A stretch of 64,000 bases of DNA from NCBI RefSeq assembly GCF_027484505.1, contig NZ_JAIXSV010000057.1, forward strand, positions 1-64,000, given 5' to 3'. The notes beneath the pieces are model-generated. The model made no database searches. It was given only the letters and a program-made list of their open reading frames with translations, and was not told where the DNA came from. Within the stretch, counting starts at the first letter, position 1; each line of letters begins with the position of its first letter. A program made the translations under genes and the position numbers. Shown in pieces: positions 43,865 to 53,400 of the stretch. The DNA comes from Asticcacaulis sp. GTDB lineage: Bacteria; Pseudomonadota; Alphaproteobacteria; Caulobacterales; Caulobacteraceae.

Positions 43865-44706
43865 GAGTCATCCCGATCCGAGCGAGTGAGATTGCGGTAT
43901 CGGAGACCGGCGATTTTAGAGGTCATCTCCCCTTCATACGCTCGTCGAAGGATGAACCGTCGCATTGTCTGATTAAACGTGGATTGACTTAAAAGTCCCA
44001 AAATTTTGGACATGAAGTAAACAATCATCAACAGGTTGAGCGAGACCCATATCCATTCGACAATGTTCGTATAGACTGCAAGCCTCGCCCCTGGCGTGTT
44101 CACCTTGAATAATTCTGCTGCGGCCAGCCAGATCAGTAAGGAAATTGAACTGCGAACGATCAGATCGACCCTAGCTTCCTTCATAACGAAATCTTTCATT
44201 TCGTCTTGAAGATGGCGTTCCTTAGCCATCAACTCATAGGCGGAAATCGCGATAGGAATTAGCAGACCAAGTACCGTGGCCTGAATGGTACCAAGCAGGG
44301 CGTGGTAGTTGTCCCCATTGGGACACTTTGTGGTGTCCGACAAGCTACAGGTTTGCAGTATAGGGTAGTCCGGCATCAACGTCCCGGTCAGGGTAACCGG
44401 ATTAAAGAGCACCCATGGCCGAATATTGGCCAAGGCCAAATGGCCGCAAAGCGCCATCAGCAGGCTACACAAGAGCCAAGGTAACGCGTGGTCTGCCAAG
44501 TTAGTCAGGCGATCATAAAGGGGGATAGGCTCTCGCTGTGCCCAACGATTCTTTCGTTTCAGATGTGTGATTTCATCTCTCGCCTGGACGTTCGCGCTAC
44601 CCCAATATCTGGGCACGACAAAGGCCAACCCGACACTTACAGGCCGCCAAAAAGGCCGAAGGTCTGTCCAGAACTTACGAATACAGCTGCCAATCTGCCT
44701 GACCAC
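43861..44706 (-). CDS. Four-helix membrane protein, first gene of a two-gene cargo operon
   Basis: The 281-residue protein starts at GTG 44706 with a very strong ribosome site (GGAGGTGA, 44723-44716, 9-base spacing). Four hydrophobic helices are predicted at about 74-95, 134-158, 181-200 and 211-233. The loop between the first two holds two Cys (120 and 128) that could form a disulfide outside the cytoplasm. A basic cytoplasmic N-terminus and C-terminal tail lie on the same side. I do not recognise a family; the second helix resembles segments of DUF2254-like proteins only loosely. It is coupled to the 916-residue gene by an ATGA overlap. A pore or anchor for the large partner is a plausible role. 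Confidence 0.55.
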   Translation of the reverse strand: MVRQIGSCIRKFWTDLRPFWRPVSVGLAFVVPRYWGSANVQARDEITHLKRKNRWAQREPIPLYDRLTNLADHALPWLLCSLLMALCGHLALANIRPWVLFNPVTLTGTLMPDYPILQTCSLSDTTKCPNGDNYHALLGTIQATVLGLLIPIAISAYELMAKERHLQDEMKDFVMKEARVDLIVRSSISLLIWLAAAELFKVNTPGARLAVYTNIVEWIWVSLNLLMIVYFMSKILGLLSQSTFNQTMRRFILRRAYEGEMTSKIAGLRYRNLTRSDRDDS

Positions 44707-44723
44707 CAGAATCGCTCACCTCC

Positions 44724-45066
44724 CCAATCTGCGGCTTAACAATGTAGAACGGGGGCACACTGATTTGCAAAGGGAAGACACGAATGGAGTGCGTGCGCGT
44801 CACACACAGTAGGGGAAAAAAAATGTGCATGTGGAATACGCAAAGCTTCGCACTCCTCTTTTATCCGCCATATTGAGCGGCTTTATCGGTTGCTCTCGAA
44901 GTGGAATGTCATCCTTGGCACGCACTCCGTCGCAAGCATCACAGCGGATGAACTGATAACTTGAGTGGGCAAGGCGGTTGAGCATACTTTGGACGCGTTT
45001 GGGCAGAAAATCCGTCACGGATCACGCCATACCCGGTCAGCATGAGATTTCTGAGAGGGGGATAGA
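44724..45066. other. Intergenic stretch with one doubtful small frame
   Basis: It should hold promoters for the membrane-protein operon (minus) and the 197-residue gene (plus). A 72-codon minus-strand frame at 44800-45018 carries a CDAC pair ('FIRCDACDG') but has no clear ribosome site and no recognised relatives, so I do not call it a gene. A run of eight A occurs at 44816-44823. Confidence 0.35.
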
Positions 45067-45660
45067 TTGGGACAGACAAAGGCGCGTCGACTAATCGGGC
45101 AACCGTCCAGCCCGGAATATCGGATATGGCACGGGTGGATGAACTCCGCAGCTGAACTCGCCCATGAATTCAGCAAGCTGGAAGACGACCCTTTTAGATA
45201 CAATGAAACGGCTACTGTTAGCCTACTGATCGCCGCAGCCGCTCGGGTTGAGCTACTGGCACTTGCGGAGTTCGTGTCAACAAAGCGGGTCCAAAAGTTA
45301 CCATCGAACGGACGATGTGACCTTTGGATATGCGGTCGCCAGCTCAGTTGGGCCTTTGAAGTCAAGCAGATAAAGTACCGTGGCGGGGTGCACAGGCCAG
45401 CAACCATTTTGAAATGGGTTGAAAAGGCTTGTCAGGCGGCGCGTGAGCTGACGCATCACGAAGCTGACAAGCGGTTTGGGTTGCTTGTCATTTCGCTTCA
45501 CGACGCCGAGCAGATTGAAGCTGCCTTTATCAAAAACCTTGAATCCATAGTGTCGAAGGTCGACTACGCTTGGCAGATTGCGTCCGGGTCCGACTTTACG
45601 GGCGACACCTTCCTCCTGTTCAAAGAAGTGCACAAGAAGCGGGTTGCGGCACGGACTTAA
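45067..45660 (+). CDS. PD-(D/E)XK-like protein, 197 residues
   Basis: It starts at TTG 45067, only a few bases after GAGAGGGGG. The core is Glu47, 'GRCDLWICG' (Asp85) and 'WAFEVKQIKY' (Glu98-x-Lys100), the spacing of a PD-(D/E)XK nuclease sheet (D then ExK on the next strand). Flanking helices fit the fold. It is short for a restriction enzyme and has no methyltransferase nearby. It could be a nuclease of a single-gene defence system or an inactive relative. It is surrounded by other cargo genes on either strand, with no obvious operon partner. Confidence 0.55.
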   Translation: MGQTKARRLIGQPSSPEYRIWHGWMNSAAELAHEFSKLEDDPFRYNETATVSLLIAAAARVELLALAEFVSTKRVQKLPSNGRCDLWICGRQLSWAFEVKQIKYRGGVHRPATILKWVEKACQAARELTHHEADKRFGLLVISLHDAEQIEAAFIKNLESIVSKVDYAWQIASGSDFTGDTFLLFKEVHKKRVAART

Positions 45661-45703
45661 TATTGCTGAGCGTTAGTACTATGTCGAGCAAGAGAAAAAG
45701 AGC

Positions 45704-46276
45704 CTAAGCGGGCAAGAGCTTTAACACCAAGGCCTCATCTTCAACCTCTGGAAATCTTTCGTACGATGCCTCTGCGACGTCGAATAAGCGATCCCGGCCT
45801 ATTATATACTCCATCTCGCCATGGTGGCCGCAATGATGTGACCCGACGACGTTAAATCCCGCCGGAAGTTCAAACTGCAACAGGGTCGGCCTTGAGTTGC
45901 TGTAAGCCTTCTTCCGGAGGAACAAAAAAACGGCGACGTCCTTTACGGTCGACGTCGAAACAAACCCTGGATATTGAAACTGGGTGCCGACGAAGCTCCT
46001 GGCGTCGCCTATCAATGCGCCCCGACAACCGGTACCACATCCGTGCGCGGACCAGAGGGTCGTGGCTTGAACAAGATACGACTTTTCGATCGCGCTATCC
46101 AGCCCGACAAGGTCCGTTGGCAGGCTATGAGCAAGGGCCGCGTAGTCAGGGTGATGGCAGGCAAGCTCACGCCAGCCTTGCTGAATGGCGTGAAAAATCA
46201 TGGAGTCATCACAATAGCGACTCACGCCTTTTTTTTCTTGCTCGGTTAATGGCGTCGCCAATCTCGTATAGGTCAT
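45704..46276 (-). CDS. ADP-ribosyltransferase-like protein with an altered first motif
   Basis: The 190-residue protein shows the R-S-E class layout: 'FQYPGFVSTSTVKDVAVFLF' (Ser-Thr-Ser at 107-109) and 'HHGEMEYIIGRDRLFDV' (Glu154-x-Glu156), the STS and ExE motifs of Arg/Asn-modifying ADP-ribosyltransferases. The first motif should contain Arg ('tlyRGh'); here the equivalent is 'TTLWSAHG' with no Arg, so NAD binding may be changed or lost. It has no signal peptide. It follows the YaaC-like gene by 103 bases on the same strand and could be co-expressed. It may be a toxin, a phage-defence effector or an inactive relative. Confidence 0.6.
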   Translation of the reverse strand: MTYTRLATPLTEQEKKGVSRYCDDSMIFHAIQQGWRELACHHPDYAALAHSLPTDLVGLDSAIEKSYLVQATTLWSAHGCGTGCRGALIGDARSFVGTQFQYPGFVSTSTVKDVAVFLFLRKKAYSNSRPTLLQFELPAGFNVVGSHHCGHHGEMEYIIGRDRLFDVAEASYERFPEVEDEALVLKLLPA

Positions 46277-46379
46277 GTGTACCTGTCTGATCTGAATGTC
46301 TCATATTGTTAGGATTGAAGCGTACCCAGTCGGTCGATGCCTATGGGTTCAACGCGCAAAGCTTCCATCGATCACAGAG

Positions 46380-47894
46380 CTACTGGTCAATGGGATTTCC
46401 TGTAACTGACGCCAGAAAATGCTGCGGCAGAAGCCGTTCCACGGTGACCAAGAACGTCTCAATGAGTGCGCGAACGTGATCAAGATCGCCCTCCTGAAGC
46501 CGGCGCCACAGGCTTGGGCGATAGCGTACGATAATTGACAGAGCATAGAGAAGGACGAAGCAAATCATCCGGAAATCGCCCACCTGACCGAATATCGGTT
46601 TAATCAGTGACGACGGACCCAGTGGTGATTTGTGGTAGGCAAGCGCTTCATGCCATGTGTCGTGCCCAGGATGATCAAAGGCGACTTTGTAATACCGCGC
46701 CCTGCCCCGCCGATTGATCTCACGAACCTCGGACAGATTAAACGGAAACGCCGCTACCTCGGCCTTGCTCAGTCTACCAGACGCATCGATTACAAGACAG
46801 TAAGTGCGCTCCGCCGGCCTTCCTCCAATCGATCCCATCTGCTCGTTCCATTCGTCAATATAGACCGGTCGGATCCACATATTCGGTGCGTCGAAAACCT
46901 CCTCGTAGAGGTCTCCGATCTCCGGGATGCGAGCGAGCAGGCCCTCAAGCGTAATATAGCTTCCGTCGGTCAGTCCGGGGATGTCGGCCGCTGCTTTTGC
47001 CTTCTTGCTCGACATCCGATAATCCGACACGCCTGAATTCGCGACCCAAGTGCCGAAGAAACCGCTGGCCAATGCGCCGACATGTATGTCCTTAAATTCG
47101 TCGCTTGCGCCATCGAAGGTATAGAGCCCATGCCCTTGCTTTGTGCCGCTTTCGACCTCTTCCAATCGCGTCGGCCCGTCCGGACGCGCCAACATTTCAG
47201 CGATTGCAAACGACATCGTTCCATAATAGAGGTTCAGAATGCGCTGGCTGAGATTGCCGGCGTCACTTAGCCGGTAATAGTCGGCGGCATTGCGCAGGGC
47301 AAAGGCCACCCCCGTGGCTTTGCTGTCGAGACCGCTTTCCTCAAGTGGCTGGTCCACGCAGCGCGCCTTGATGGTCTTCCGCGCCAGTGTGACACTCTGC
47401 AACCTAGCGAGCCGCAACCACACAGCGGCTAACGGGTTTTCCGACTTCAGCGCGTGGGTCTGGTCGATCTCACGACGATCCCCATCGTTCAGATCCAATG
47501 GCGTATCCGGCGCCATCTGACCGGGCCAGGCCAGCCTGTTCCACTCCATGAGGTAGGCCCAGAAGTCAGCGTCACGTTTGGGCCAGCCCTCCCCGCCTTC
47601 ACTCTGCGGGGCTGGGTCTCCAGACAGCAGATCGGTGTGAAACAGCAGTAGATCGGCCGAGCCGATAACCGCCTCGCGAAATTGCATCGCAATTTTGTAG
47701 CGTGGAAAGAGGGCGACTCGGCGCGTGATCCCGTTTAAAGAACCGGTGAGAATGGCGCAGGGCATGCCTGACACGACTTGCGATGTCGTGGCCCATCCCT
47801 GCGCTCTGAACAATTCGCCGACGCTCTGATCGCCGTAGCGGGCACACTCTTCCGCCCAAAACTCGTGCCGAAAATCATCTTTCGTATTGTCCAT
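46380..47894 (-). CDS. YaaC-like protein
   Basis: I placed the start at ATG 47894 (504 residues) because AAGGA lies 6 bases before it; an ATG at 47909 is also possible. The helical layout and segments 'RILNLYYGTMSFAIAEMLA' (centre) and 'MICFVLLYALSIIVRYRPSLW' with 'PQHFLASVTG' (end) resemble YaaC-like proteins, whose function is unknown. Such genes are common as cargo on mobile elements and near defence genes. It is upstream of the ADP-ribosyltransferase-like gene and divergent from the 747-residue nuclease-like gene, sharing a 266-base promoter region with it. The family match is moderate. Confidence 0.5.
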   Translation of the reverse strand: MDNTKDDFRHEFWAEECARYGDQSVGELFRAQGWATTSQVVSGMPCAILTGSLNGITRRVALFPRYKIAMQFREAVIGSADLLLFHTDLLSGDPAPQSEGGEGWPKRDADFWAYLMEWNRLAWPGQMAPDTPLDLNDGDRREIDQTHALKSENPLAAVWLRLARLQSVTLARKTIKARCVDQPLEESGLDSKATGVAFALRNAADYYRLSDAGNLSQRILNLYYGTMSFAIAEMLARPDGPTRLEEVESGTKQGHGLYTFDGASDEFKDIHVGALASGFFGTWVANSGVSDYRMSSKKAKAAADIPGLTDGSYITLEGLLARIPEIGDLYEEVFDAPNMWIRPVYIDEWNEQMGSIGGRPAERTYCLVIDASGRLSKAEVAAFPFNLSEVREINRRGRARYYKVAFDHPGHDTWHEALAYHKSPLGPSSLIKPIFGQVGDFRMICFVLLYALSIIVRYRPSLWRRLQEGDLDHVRALIETFLVTVERLLPQHFLASVTGNPIDQ

Positions 47895-48160
47895 AGCGTC
47901 CTTCATCATAGAAACAGGGCGGGAAGTATTATTGTAAGTCGACTGCCTTGATGTGTTCGATTGACTCCAAATGATTGGAAATGGCTTTCGACGTCGCCAA
48001 GTTCTGGATCCCCCCCGTTCCATCCCCCACTCAATCGAACATAACCGTCGATCTCAATCTGCGGCAAGACGGCAAATCCTGGGTTGAGCTTAAATAAGCT
48101 TGTAAGGATTGAAGTTTTTCCTTTTGGCCCTGATATTGAGTGGCTTCACGGGGGATGCAC

Positions 48161-50404
48161 ATGAAAGATCTACAAGCCGGACTTCCCGGTTATTCCTTCT
48201 CCGAAATATCGGAGGGCAGCGCTTCCGACGCTGAAACAACCCGAAGTCGGGAAGACTGGGCTCACGAATTCGCCACTACTCGCAAGTCCCTCTGCCGATT
48301 TTTTCAAGTTCGCGACCCTTATATGGTGGCCGCCCGAACGGCGGCTGGGATTTACCTGGACGCTCAGCATTCGCAGCGTGGTCCGGAGACGCTTCAGCAG
48401 GCACATGTTGAGATTATCCAGTGCCTTCTCTTACTATGTGATGAGACAAGGCATGTTCCGGCTTCGCCCGGAAACATGATGCGGTTATGGCCTCTCGTCG
48501 ACAAGCATATGCATGCGTTTCTTAAGCAACAACCTGATAAAGCTGGCGTTTCCCCGATTGAGCGGTTTGTCATCCGACAGACTCAGGTGGGAACGATGTT
48601 CTATCGAAACCTCTTCAAACACGAGGATTGCATTGAAACAATGCAGGCACTTTTCGGTCGGATCGATGGACCGTCGGAAAAAGTGCTCGGCTATCGTTTG
48701 TCTGATCTCTTTCGAGCCTGTGTTCGGATTTCTGAAATCATCGGCGAGAACCTGAGCTTTTATTGGAGCAAGGTCTATCGCCTGCTAGAGGCGAAGGATA
48801 AGGCAGGCGCCTCAGAAGCTATAGATTTTTTTCGCGCCTGTTACCCCTTGGCGGACCGCGCTTGGCGCGATCGAACTGATAAATTCAGAACCCTTAAAGA
48901 CTTGAAAGACGCAGGCTTTCAAGTTTCGGAACTGGCATACCCGTGGGCGTTCACCATTACCCAGGATGAGCTTAATACCAGCTTCTCGCCGGAAATCGTT
49001 GCGGCCTTGTATCAACTTGCGATCCGGCCAGGCGAGCTCAAGGGCGAGAACCCGGACCATATCTACCTCAACAATCCTGTTTGGCGACAGCCTTACGTGC
49101 GAACCGCAGACGACAATCTCTTCGCGCCGTTGCCATCACTGATCTTCTCGTTTCCATTCCTCATCCTCGAACAATTTGTAAAAGGGCACGCAAGTCTTGA
49201 GAAATCCTACGAGCAGGCCCGGAGCAAGTATCTTGAAGATGCGGTTTTTGATCTGCTCGCGACAGCAATGCCAAGCGCTTCAATCCACCGCAACGTTACA
49301 TGGACCGACACAGACGATGGTAAAATATGGGAAAACGACATTGTCGCCGTAGTCGGCAACTTTCTATTCGTGTTCGAAGCCAAGTCTGGCCATATTAAAG
49401 ATGCCGCCCGGCGCGGCGGCCTAAAAAGCCTTCAGAAGAATATAAATGAGCTTTTCATCGAGCCTGCCAGACAAGCGGATCGACTTCAGAAATACCTCGA
49501 TACGTCCGGCGCTAAAGCTCAACTTCGAGATAAGGTAACTGGAAAGCTGATCGATCTGCAGCTCGACAGGCCAAAGGTTGTTTTCAACTACAGCATCTGC
49601 CTCGAGCATTTCACTGTGCTGACAAGCACCAAGGCCTATCTAAGAGATCTAGGCTTTGTAGGAGATGATTCTCCGTGGACTCCGGCGCTCACACTGGGCG
49701 AACTGCAGATGATCGTTCGGTTTCTCGACAGCGAGGTATCCTTTGTCCATTACTTAAGCCGTCGGGCCACCCTTGAACAGGTGCTCGATTTCCATGGCGA
49801 CGAGCAGGATGTGCTGTCCGCCTACCTAAACAACGGATTTTGGATCAATCCGGAGGTGCTCGATGGTCGCAAAGTCATTTTTCAGGATTCCGATGGCGCG
49901 GTTCGCCAGCCTAAAACGCCAAGACAAGATCGCAGTGTCGTTGAAATCAATGAACTTTACCCGCCGTTATGGCGTGAAATCATTGTCAATCTATATCGGG
50001 ATAAAAGCCAGCGCCACCGTTTCGATATCATCAACACGCTTCTTAACCAGCCACCTCAGTCCCTCAGGGAGTTGGAACGCCGGATCCGGCGCTTTCGGCG
50101 AGGAGAACCGACACCAAAAGACGACGTCATTTTCAGCAAGTTCAACGTCGGAAAAAAAGAATTTGTAGTTGCGATTCACCTTCTGCCGCAAATGCGCGAC
50201 CCGAGTGAATTTCACGTTTGGGGCAGGAACTTTACTCGGTGGTTATCGCCCGAGGGCGGTGCTGTCGAATGCGTTTCATTTCAATTTGTAAGGCGTCCAA
50301 AACTTTCAAGCTTCGCCCAAGCTAGCTTCTATAGGTATGTCGTCAGGCCGCAATCCCATGAGTCAGATACATCCCTCGACTTTGATGGTGTGTCCCAAGT
50401 GTAA
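48161..50404 (+). CDS. Nuclease-like protein, 747 residues (PD-(D/E)XK signature)
   Basis: The start at ATG 48161 is preceded by GGGGG about 7 bases away; frames from GTG 48140 or ATG 48155 add a few residues. In the centre, 'KYLEDAVFDLLATAM' (Glu near 358), 'KIWENDIVAVVGN' (Asp near 393) and 'FLFVFEAKSGHIKD' (Glu405-x-Lys407) form a complete PD-(D/E)XK site of the type seen in NERD and Holliday-resolvase-like nucleases. The N-terminal 340 and C-terminal 250 residues are helical and unrecognised. A single large nuclease protein on conjugative cargo is a reasonable anti-phage or anti-plasmid candidate. It ends 75 bases from the dnaE2 stop, convergently. Confidence 0.6.
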   Translation: MKDLQAGLPGYSFSEISEGSASDAETTRSREDWAHEFATTRKSLCRFFQVRDPYMVAARTAAGIYLDAQHSQRGPETLQQAHVEIIQCLLLLCDETRHVPASPGNMMRLWPLVDKHMHAFLKQQPDKAGVSPIERFVIRQTQVGTMFYRNLFKHEDCIETMQALFGRIDGPSEKVLGYRLSDLFRACVRISEIIGENLSFYWSKVYRLLEAKDKAGASEAIDFFRACYPLADRAWRDRTDKFRTLKDLKDAGFQVSELAYPWAFTITQDELNTSFSPEIVAALYQLAIRPGELKGENPDHIYLNNPVWRQPYVRTADDNLFAPLPSLIFSFPFLILEQFVKGHASLEKSYEQARSKYLEDAVFDLLATAMPSASIHRNVTWTDTDDGKIWENDIVAVVGNFLFVFEAKSGHIKDAARRGGLKSLQKNINELFIEPARQADRLQKYLDTSGAKAQLRDKVTGKLIDLQLDRPKVVFNYSICLEHFTVLTSTKAYLRDLGFVGDDSPWTPALTLGELQMIVRFLDSEVSFVHYLSRRATLEQVLDFHGDEQDVLSAYLNNGFWINPEVLDGRKVIFQDSDGAVRQPKTPRQDRSVVEINELYPPLWREIIVNLYRDKSQRHRFDIINTLLNQPPQSLRELERRIRRFRRGEPTPKDDVIFSKFNVGKKEFVVAIHLLPQMRDPSEFHVWGRNFTRWLSPEGGAVECVSFQFVRRPKLSSFAQASFYRYVVRPQSHESDTSLDFDGVSQV

Positions 50405-50478
50405 CCGCCCATTTCGGTCACAGTGTCAAAACCTGAACAGTGCGAACGTTTGGATACAATGGGCGTGTCATGTGCGTA

Positions 50479-53400
50479 TCACCTGAAATCCCGCGCCTTC
50501 ACCAAAGCATGACCCGTTGGCGACTTCGCCATCCGCGAATCCATCAGCGCGCCACCATTGCGGAACTCGTCGCCAGGCTGATGCGGCAGGTTCATTGCGA
50601 CGTCGCGCTGGCTGATCGTTGCCAGACGCGTCGAAAGATCATTGAGGGTACGCGCGATTAAATGCACCACCTGCCCCTCTTTCTGGATTTGCCCCGACAC
50701 TTCGATAAGGCTCGAAGCCAGCAAAACCCGCCGGAAAAGCTGTCCTGTCTTTTCCCAAACGATGATGTTCATGTCGCTCGACTCATCTTCAATCGTCATG
50801 AAGGTCACGCCATTCGCCGATCCCGGCCGCTGACGCACCAGCACCAGCCCCGCCACCTTCACGTACTTGCCGTCAGGTGCCGCAATAGCTTCCTTGCAGG
50901 ACATCAGGCCCCTATCCTTCAACTCCCCGCGCAGGAACTGGATCGGGTGCCGGTTCAGGCTGAAGCCCTGGGTATTGTAGTCCTCGACAACGGAATGGCC
51001 GGCCGTCATGGGTTTAAGCTGCATTTCCGGCTCGATGGCGTCCGGCTGATGCCCGCCTTCAGCGTCCAGCAGGTCAGCAAACAGCGGCAAGGGTTCGTCG
51101 CGCATCCCTTTCAGACCAAACAGCGCCTCTCTGCGCTCCTGGCCAAAGCAGGGTTTGAAGGCATCAGCCCGCGCCAGGGTCTGGAGCGTCGAGATCGGCA
51201 CACTTGACCGGCGCCATAGGTCCTGCAAGGATTTAAAGGGTGTCTCACCTCTCGCGGCAAGCAGTGTCGCCATGTCAGCATTCTTCAGCCCTTTGATCAT
51301 GCGAAAGCCCATGCGGACAGCAAACCGGTTCGGGTGGCTGGTCGGTTCCAGCGTCGAGTCCCAGCGCGAGCTATTGGCGCAAACCGGCCGTATCTGGACG
51401 CCGTGTTCTTGGGCATTCCGGATCAGTTGGGCTGGGGCATAAAATCCCATGGGTTGACTATCGAGCAGCGCCGCCAAGAAGACATCGGGATGGTGGCACT
51501 TCAGCCAGGACGAGGCATAGGCGATGAGCGCGAACGAAGCGGCGTGGCTTTCTGGAAAACCATAGCTGCCGAACCCTTCAAGCTGCCCGAACAGCGTCTC
51601 AGCATAATCCTGAGTGTATCCGTTCTTGAGCATGCCTTCGACGATTTCATCGCGGAACTTGTTGACCCCGCCGGTGAATTTGAAGGTCGCCATTGCCCTG
51701 CGAACCAAATCTGCGCGCGCCGCCGACATCCCCGCGGCGGCCATGCAGACCCGCATCGCTTGCTCTTGAAATAAGGGCACGCCCAAGGTTTTCGACAGAA
51801 CGGCTTCCAACTCCGGCGACGGATAACTGACGGGCTCCTTGCCCTCCCGGCGCCGTAAAAAGGGATGAACCATATCCCCCTGGATCGGCCCGGGCCTGAC
51901 AATGGCGACTTCAATGACCAGATCGTAGAATGTTCTGGGCTTGATGCGCGGCAGCATCGACATCTGAGCGCGACTTTCAATCTGGAAAGTGCCCATTGTA
52001 TCGGCTCGCCGGATCATGGCGTATGTCCGGGGATCTTCGGAAGGGATGGTCGCGAGATTGAGGTCGATGTCCTTATGCTGGCGAAGGAGATCGAGCCCCC
52101 GGCGCATCGCCGACATCATACCGAGCGCCAGGCAGTCTACCTTCATCCACTTCAGGACTTCGATATCATCTTTATCGAATTCGATGACCTGCCGGTTCTT
52201 CATCGCCGCCGGCTCGATCGGGCACATTTCATCCAACCGGTCGTGCGTCAGGACGAAGCCCCCGGGGTGCTGGCTCAAATGACGGGGGGCGCCCATGAGC
52301 TGGCGCGACAGATCGATCACCAGCCGGATGCGCCGGTCGTTCAGGTTGATCCCCAGCCCGGCAGCGTCCTCCGCCTTGAACCCGTCCCGCGACCAATGCG
52401 AGACCTGCGACGACAGGGTCTTGATCAGGTCCTCGGGCAAGCCCAGGGCGCGCGTGGTGTCGCGCAAAGCCCCACGTGTGCGATAGCGGGTGACGACGGA
52501 GCATAGCGCAGCGTGATGACGGCCATAGGTATTGAAGACCCACTGCATGACCTCTTCACGCCGGTTATGTTCAAAATCCACATCGATGTCAGGCGGTTCG
52601 CCGCGTTCGGCCGAGATGAACCGCTCGAACAGCAGATCATTCCGGGCAGGGTCGATCGACGTAATGCCCAGAACATAGCAGACGCAGGAATTGGCGGCGG
52701 AGCCGCGCCCCTGGCACAACACTCCAATAGAGCGGGCATACTGCACGATCGAATTGACCGTCAGAAAGTACGGCGCATAGTTTAACTGTTCGATCAGACC
52801 CAGCTCGTGCTTCAGCAGCTTAATGACTTCGGCGGGTACGCCTTCCGGGAACCGCCATTTTGCGCCCTCCCACGACAGACGTTTCAAGCGTTCGATCGGC
52901 ACCAGACCATCGTCGGTGATTTCGGCCGGGTACTGGTAGGTCAATTCCTCCATCGAAAAGCGGCAGCGCTCAGCGATGTCAACGGTACGCCGCAAGGCTT
53001 CCAGATAGTCGGGGAATAGCCGTGCCATTTCCTCGGGCGATTTCAGGAAACGGTCGGCATAGAGTTCGCGCCGATCGCCCAGATCATCTATGGTGCAGCG
53101 ATTTCTGATACAGGTCACCAGGTCCTGGAGCATGGCCTTGTCGTGCGCATGGTGCAGAACGTCATTAGTCACCACAATCGGCACCCGTACGCGGGCGGCA
53201 AGATTCGACAGTGCCAGAAAACGCAGATAGTCGCCTTGCCGACGGCGCAGCGTCAGCGCCACATAGGCACGTTCCCCGAATATCGCTTTGAAGCGCTTCA
53301 GATGAAGCCCGCACTGGTCGTCCGCCTCATCGGGCAGGTAGATGGCGATCAGGCCTTCGCTGAAGTCTTCGACATCGGTCCAGTCGATGTCGCACTTCCC

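Noticed and set aside
44800..45018. A 72-codon minus-strand frame with a CxxC
   Set aside because: No clear ribosome site and no family match; kept only as a note in the intergenic entry.
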